Shown here in pieces: positions 14,844 to 15,095 of a DNA stretch of 15,095 nt (within the stretch, counting starts at the first letter, position 1; each line of letters opens with the position of its first letter). This DNA comes from CAYQMF01 sp964418595 (GTDB lineage: Bacteria; Planctomycetota; UBA1135; UBA2386). The notes beneath the pieces were generated by a model. The model saw only the letters and a program-made list of their open reading frames with translations, was not told where the DNA came from and made no database searches. The stretch covers positions 1-15,095 of the forward strand of contig CAYQMF010000143.1 of assembly GCA_964418595.1 (NCBI GenBank), written 5' to 3'. A program made the translations under genes and the position numbers.

Positions 14844-14890
14844 CGCAACACGCAGCTTGTTCGACCACGCGACACGCAGCTTGTTCGACC
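14844..14890 (+). repeat. 24-bp-period direct repeat at the IS91 remnant / VWA gene junction
   Basis: A 19-bp sequence ACACGCAGCTTGTTCGACC occurs at 14848-14866 and again at 14872-14890; extended left it is a 23-bp repeat (14844-14866 and 14868-14890) with one mismatch and a 24-bp period. Each copy contains CTTGTTC, which holds both CTTG and GTTC, the tetranucleotides (as complement CAAG/GAAC) known to abut the oriIS end of IS91-family insertions. The recognisable VWA coding sequence begins immediately after the second copy. The stretch 14694-14843 between transposase and repeat has no recognised gene. Confidence 0.7.
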
Positions 14891-15095
14891 TATGGCTGGA
14901 AGGTCAACGCCGCGCAGGTCGGCGACATGCCGGGCTTCGGGCCCACGATGCGGATGGCGCACGACGCGCTGGCCGCGTGCGACGCGGCGCTCAAGCACGT
15001 GATCATCATCTCCGACGGCGACCCGCAGCCGCCGCCCGCTCTGCTCGCGAGCTACCAGGCGTCGCGCATCACGGTGTCGGCGGTGACCGTGTTCC
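14891..15095 (+). CDS. VWA-domain protein fragment (5' side cut, 3' side beyond the window)
   Basis: From 14891 the plus strand reads YGWKVNAAQVGDMPGFGPTM, then RMAHDALAACDAALKHVIII and SDGDPQPPPALLASYQASRI to the edge. The T in FGPTM and the D in IIISDGDP fit the second and third parts of a von Willebrand factor A MIDAS site; the DxSxS first part should lie upstream but is not found. This pattern is typical of the large membrane VWA/glutamine-amidotransferase-fold proteins common in Planctomycetota. The frame is open upstream through the 24-bp repeats to an ATG at 14723, but that part does not look like a VWA protein, so the gene seems to have lost its 5' portion to the IS91 event. It may be a pseudogene or an expressed fragment. 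Confidence 0.6.

Noticed and set aside
1..15095. CRISPR array, tRNA or rRNA genes
   Set aside because: No regularly spaced long repeats, cloverleaf or rRNA-like sequence was seen on either strand.

Overview
The window is very GC-rich and densely coded. The gene content suggests a bacterium of the Planctomycetota or a similar high-GC, multi-membrane lineage: a secreted DUF6288-type protein, a Tat-targeted NAD-dependent epimerase, a planctomycete-style VWA-domain fragment, lipoproteins and an RND pump. This placement is inference from protein families only; there is no rRNA or other marker gene.

Layout. (1) Positions 1-1288, minus strand: the N-terminal 429 residues of an (alpha/alpha)6-barrel glycosidase-like protein that runs off the left edge. 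(2) A 429-bp divergent spacer with two adjacent inverted repeats. (3) 1718-6103, plus strand: a two-gene RND efflux operon (lipoprotein adaptor and inner-membrane pump, 3 bp apart) with no outer-membrane channel gene in view. The pump lacks one of the two TM4 aspartates of the proton relay. (4) 6104-6425: spacer with an 18-bp perfect palindrome. (5) 6426-7949, plus: secreted DUF6288-like protein (PDZ-like plus alpha/alpha-toroid). (6) 7974-11180, minus: Tat-exported epimerase, a YceK-like lipoprotein, an unrecognised 468-residue protein, and a 76-residue ORF coupled to it by TGATG. (7) 11294-13467, plus: a norC-norB-like pair, a membrane-anchored diheme cytochrome c and a NorB-family heme-copper subunit overlapping by GTGA. 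(8) 13380-15095: a scrambled region with a reversed, decayed LmbE/BshB1-like deacetylase, a 5'-truncated and frameshifted IS91-family transposase, a 24-bp-period direct repeat, and the 3'-running part of a VWA-domain gene.

The most interesting system is the norCB-like pair. The subunit I aligns with cNOR NorB around the GREYxE motif, the TM7 His-His pair, the glutamate 21 residues after it, and the HGT....H motif of the heme helix. However, the third FeB/CuB histidine is replaced by Cys195 and the second histidine of the heme-ligand HxH motif by Met333. The partner cytochrome carries two CxxCH hemes instead of the single heme of classical NorC. This predicts a divergent nitric-oxide-reductase-like or other heme-copper enzyme with an altered active metal site and possibly a His/Met-ligated low-spin heme. 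The region just downstream is a genome-plasticity scar where the norB tail is read antisense to the deacetylase remnant.
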